Assembly: GCF_023721815.1 (NCBI RefSeq)
Contig: NZ_JAMDLI010000008.1
Location: 372,001 to 436,000, forward strand
Origin: Pleomorphomonas sp. JP5
Lineage (GTDB): Bacteria; Pseudomonadota; Alphaproteobacteria; Rhizobiales; Pleomorphomonadaceae
DNA: 64,000 nucleotides
Reading direction: 5' to 3'
Position numbers and translations under genes: made by a program. Position 1 is the stretch's first letter; each line of letters begins with the position of its first letter. Below the pieces are notes generated by a model. The model searched no databases and was not told where the DNA came from. It saw nothing but the letters and a program-made list of their open reading frames with translations. Positions 63,697-64,000 of this stretch are shown in pieces.

Positions 63697-64000
63697 TCAG
63701 GCAAGCGGTGGTTCGCTCGACGGCTCGGCCGGCTTCTCGTCCTCCCCCCGCAACTCGGCGAGCCACTCGCGCCAGATGGCGACCAGCAGCGCCATCAGCA
63801 CCGGGCCGATGAACAGGCCGAGGAAGCCCATGGTCTTCACACCGCCCACGAGTCCGAAAAAGGTCGGCAGGAAGGGCAGCTTGATTGGGCCACCCACAAG
63901 GCGCGGTCGCAGCGTCTTGTCGACGATGAACAGCTCGACCGTGCCCCAGGCAAACAGGGCCGCGCCTTCGACGGGGTGCCCGCTCGCCGCGAGGTAGATC
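63697..64000 (-). CDS. AI-2E family transporter, 3' end only
   Basis: The C-terminal 100 residues of a gene that begins beyond the window. The frame is open to 64000, and the protein ends with the family pattern DKTLRPRLVGG, LPFLPTFFGLVGGV and LGLFIGPVLMALLVAIW followed by a Glu/Pro-rich cytosolic tail. These membrane proteins (PerM/YhhT/TqsA) export small molecules; AI-2 as substrate is not established for this branch. Confidence 0.9.
   Translation of the reverse strand, partial: IYLAASGHPVEGAALFAWGTVELFIVDKTLRPRLVGGPIKLPFLPTFFGLVGGVKTMGFLGLFIGPVLMALLVAIWREWLAELRGEDEKPAEPSSEPPLA

Overview
The window is 64 kb of GC-rich DNA from an alphaproteobacterial chromosome. The gene set is that of Hyphomicrobiales (Rhizobiales): PleC- and DivJ-like cell-cycle kinases, a MucR/Ros regulator, a ccmIEFH-degP-two-component-glnE-pleC block, DUF1491, DUF5330, DUF2336 and single-domain Mop proteins. 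Order-level placement is fairly safe. A diazotrophic, sugar-using member such as a Pleomorphomonas relative is only a guess. No phage, insertion sequence, CRISPR array, integrase or rRNA was seen.

Layout. 1-8.0 kb: the end of a PleC-like kinase, then (minus strand) glnE, an OmpR-type two-component pair and the periplasmic protease degP. 8.1-12.3 kb: the cytochrome c maturation operon ccmI-ccmE-ccmF-ccmH (minus). 12.4-17.0 kb: an unrecognised 465-aa protein, a glycine-zipper lipoprotein and a PepSY-response regulator-kinase operon. 17.2-19.6 kb: a small YdcH-like gene behind an FNR-type box, then about 2 kb almost without genes that carries a cluster of GANTC (CcrM) sites. 19.6-28.2 kb: WYL regulator, YitT membrane protein, Mop, YcgN, a PBP1A-type murein synthase with a DUF1214/DUF1254-like pair, a lipoprotein, and a DUF6544-like gene divergent from a TetR gene with twin operators. 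28.7-35.4 kb: DUF2336, mucR, sufE, DUF5330, and a DivJ-like kinase with a peptidoglycan-binding protein and DUF1491. 35.5-46.6 kb: oligopeptidase, iron superoxide dismutase, a receiver-domain protein, branched-chain aminotransferase, haloacid dehalogenase, malQ, GNAT, a HerA-like ATPase and a LuxR regulator without a luxI. 46.6-47.2 kb is an AT-rich intergenic island. 47.3-56.8 kb: M20 peptidase, a LacI-xylB-xylA xylose operon, DUF1131 lipoprotein, dadA, a PfkB sugar kinase, PilZ and HxlR. 56.9-64 kb: formate-tetrahydrofolate ligase divergent from guanine deaminase, a TIM-barrel isomerase, tRNA-Pro and tRNA-Gln, a diguanylate cyclase, a deaminase and the end of an AI-2E-type transporter.

Most of this is ordinary core chromosome. 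Nitrogen control (glnE), envelope quality control (degP, PBP1A, PhoPQ-like system), cytochrome c assembly, cell-cycle phosphorelay (pleC, divJ), and sugar, amino-acid and purine catabolism can all be read directly. The least explained parts are the 17.6-19.6 kb stretch, the 465-aa protein upstream of the ccm operon, the LuxR solo beside the AT-rich island, and several long palindromes in intergenic DNA.
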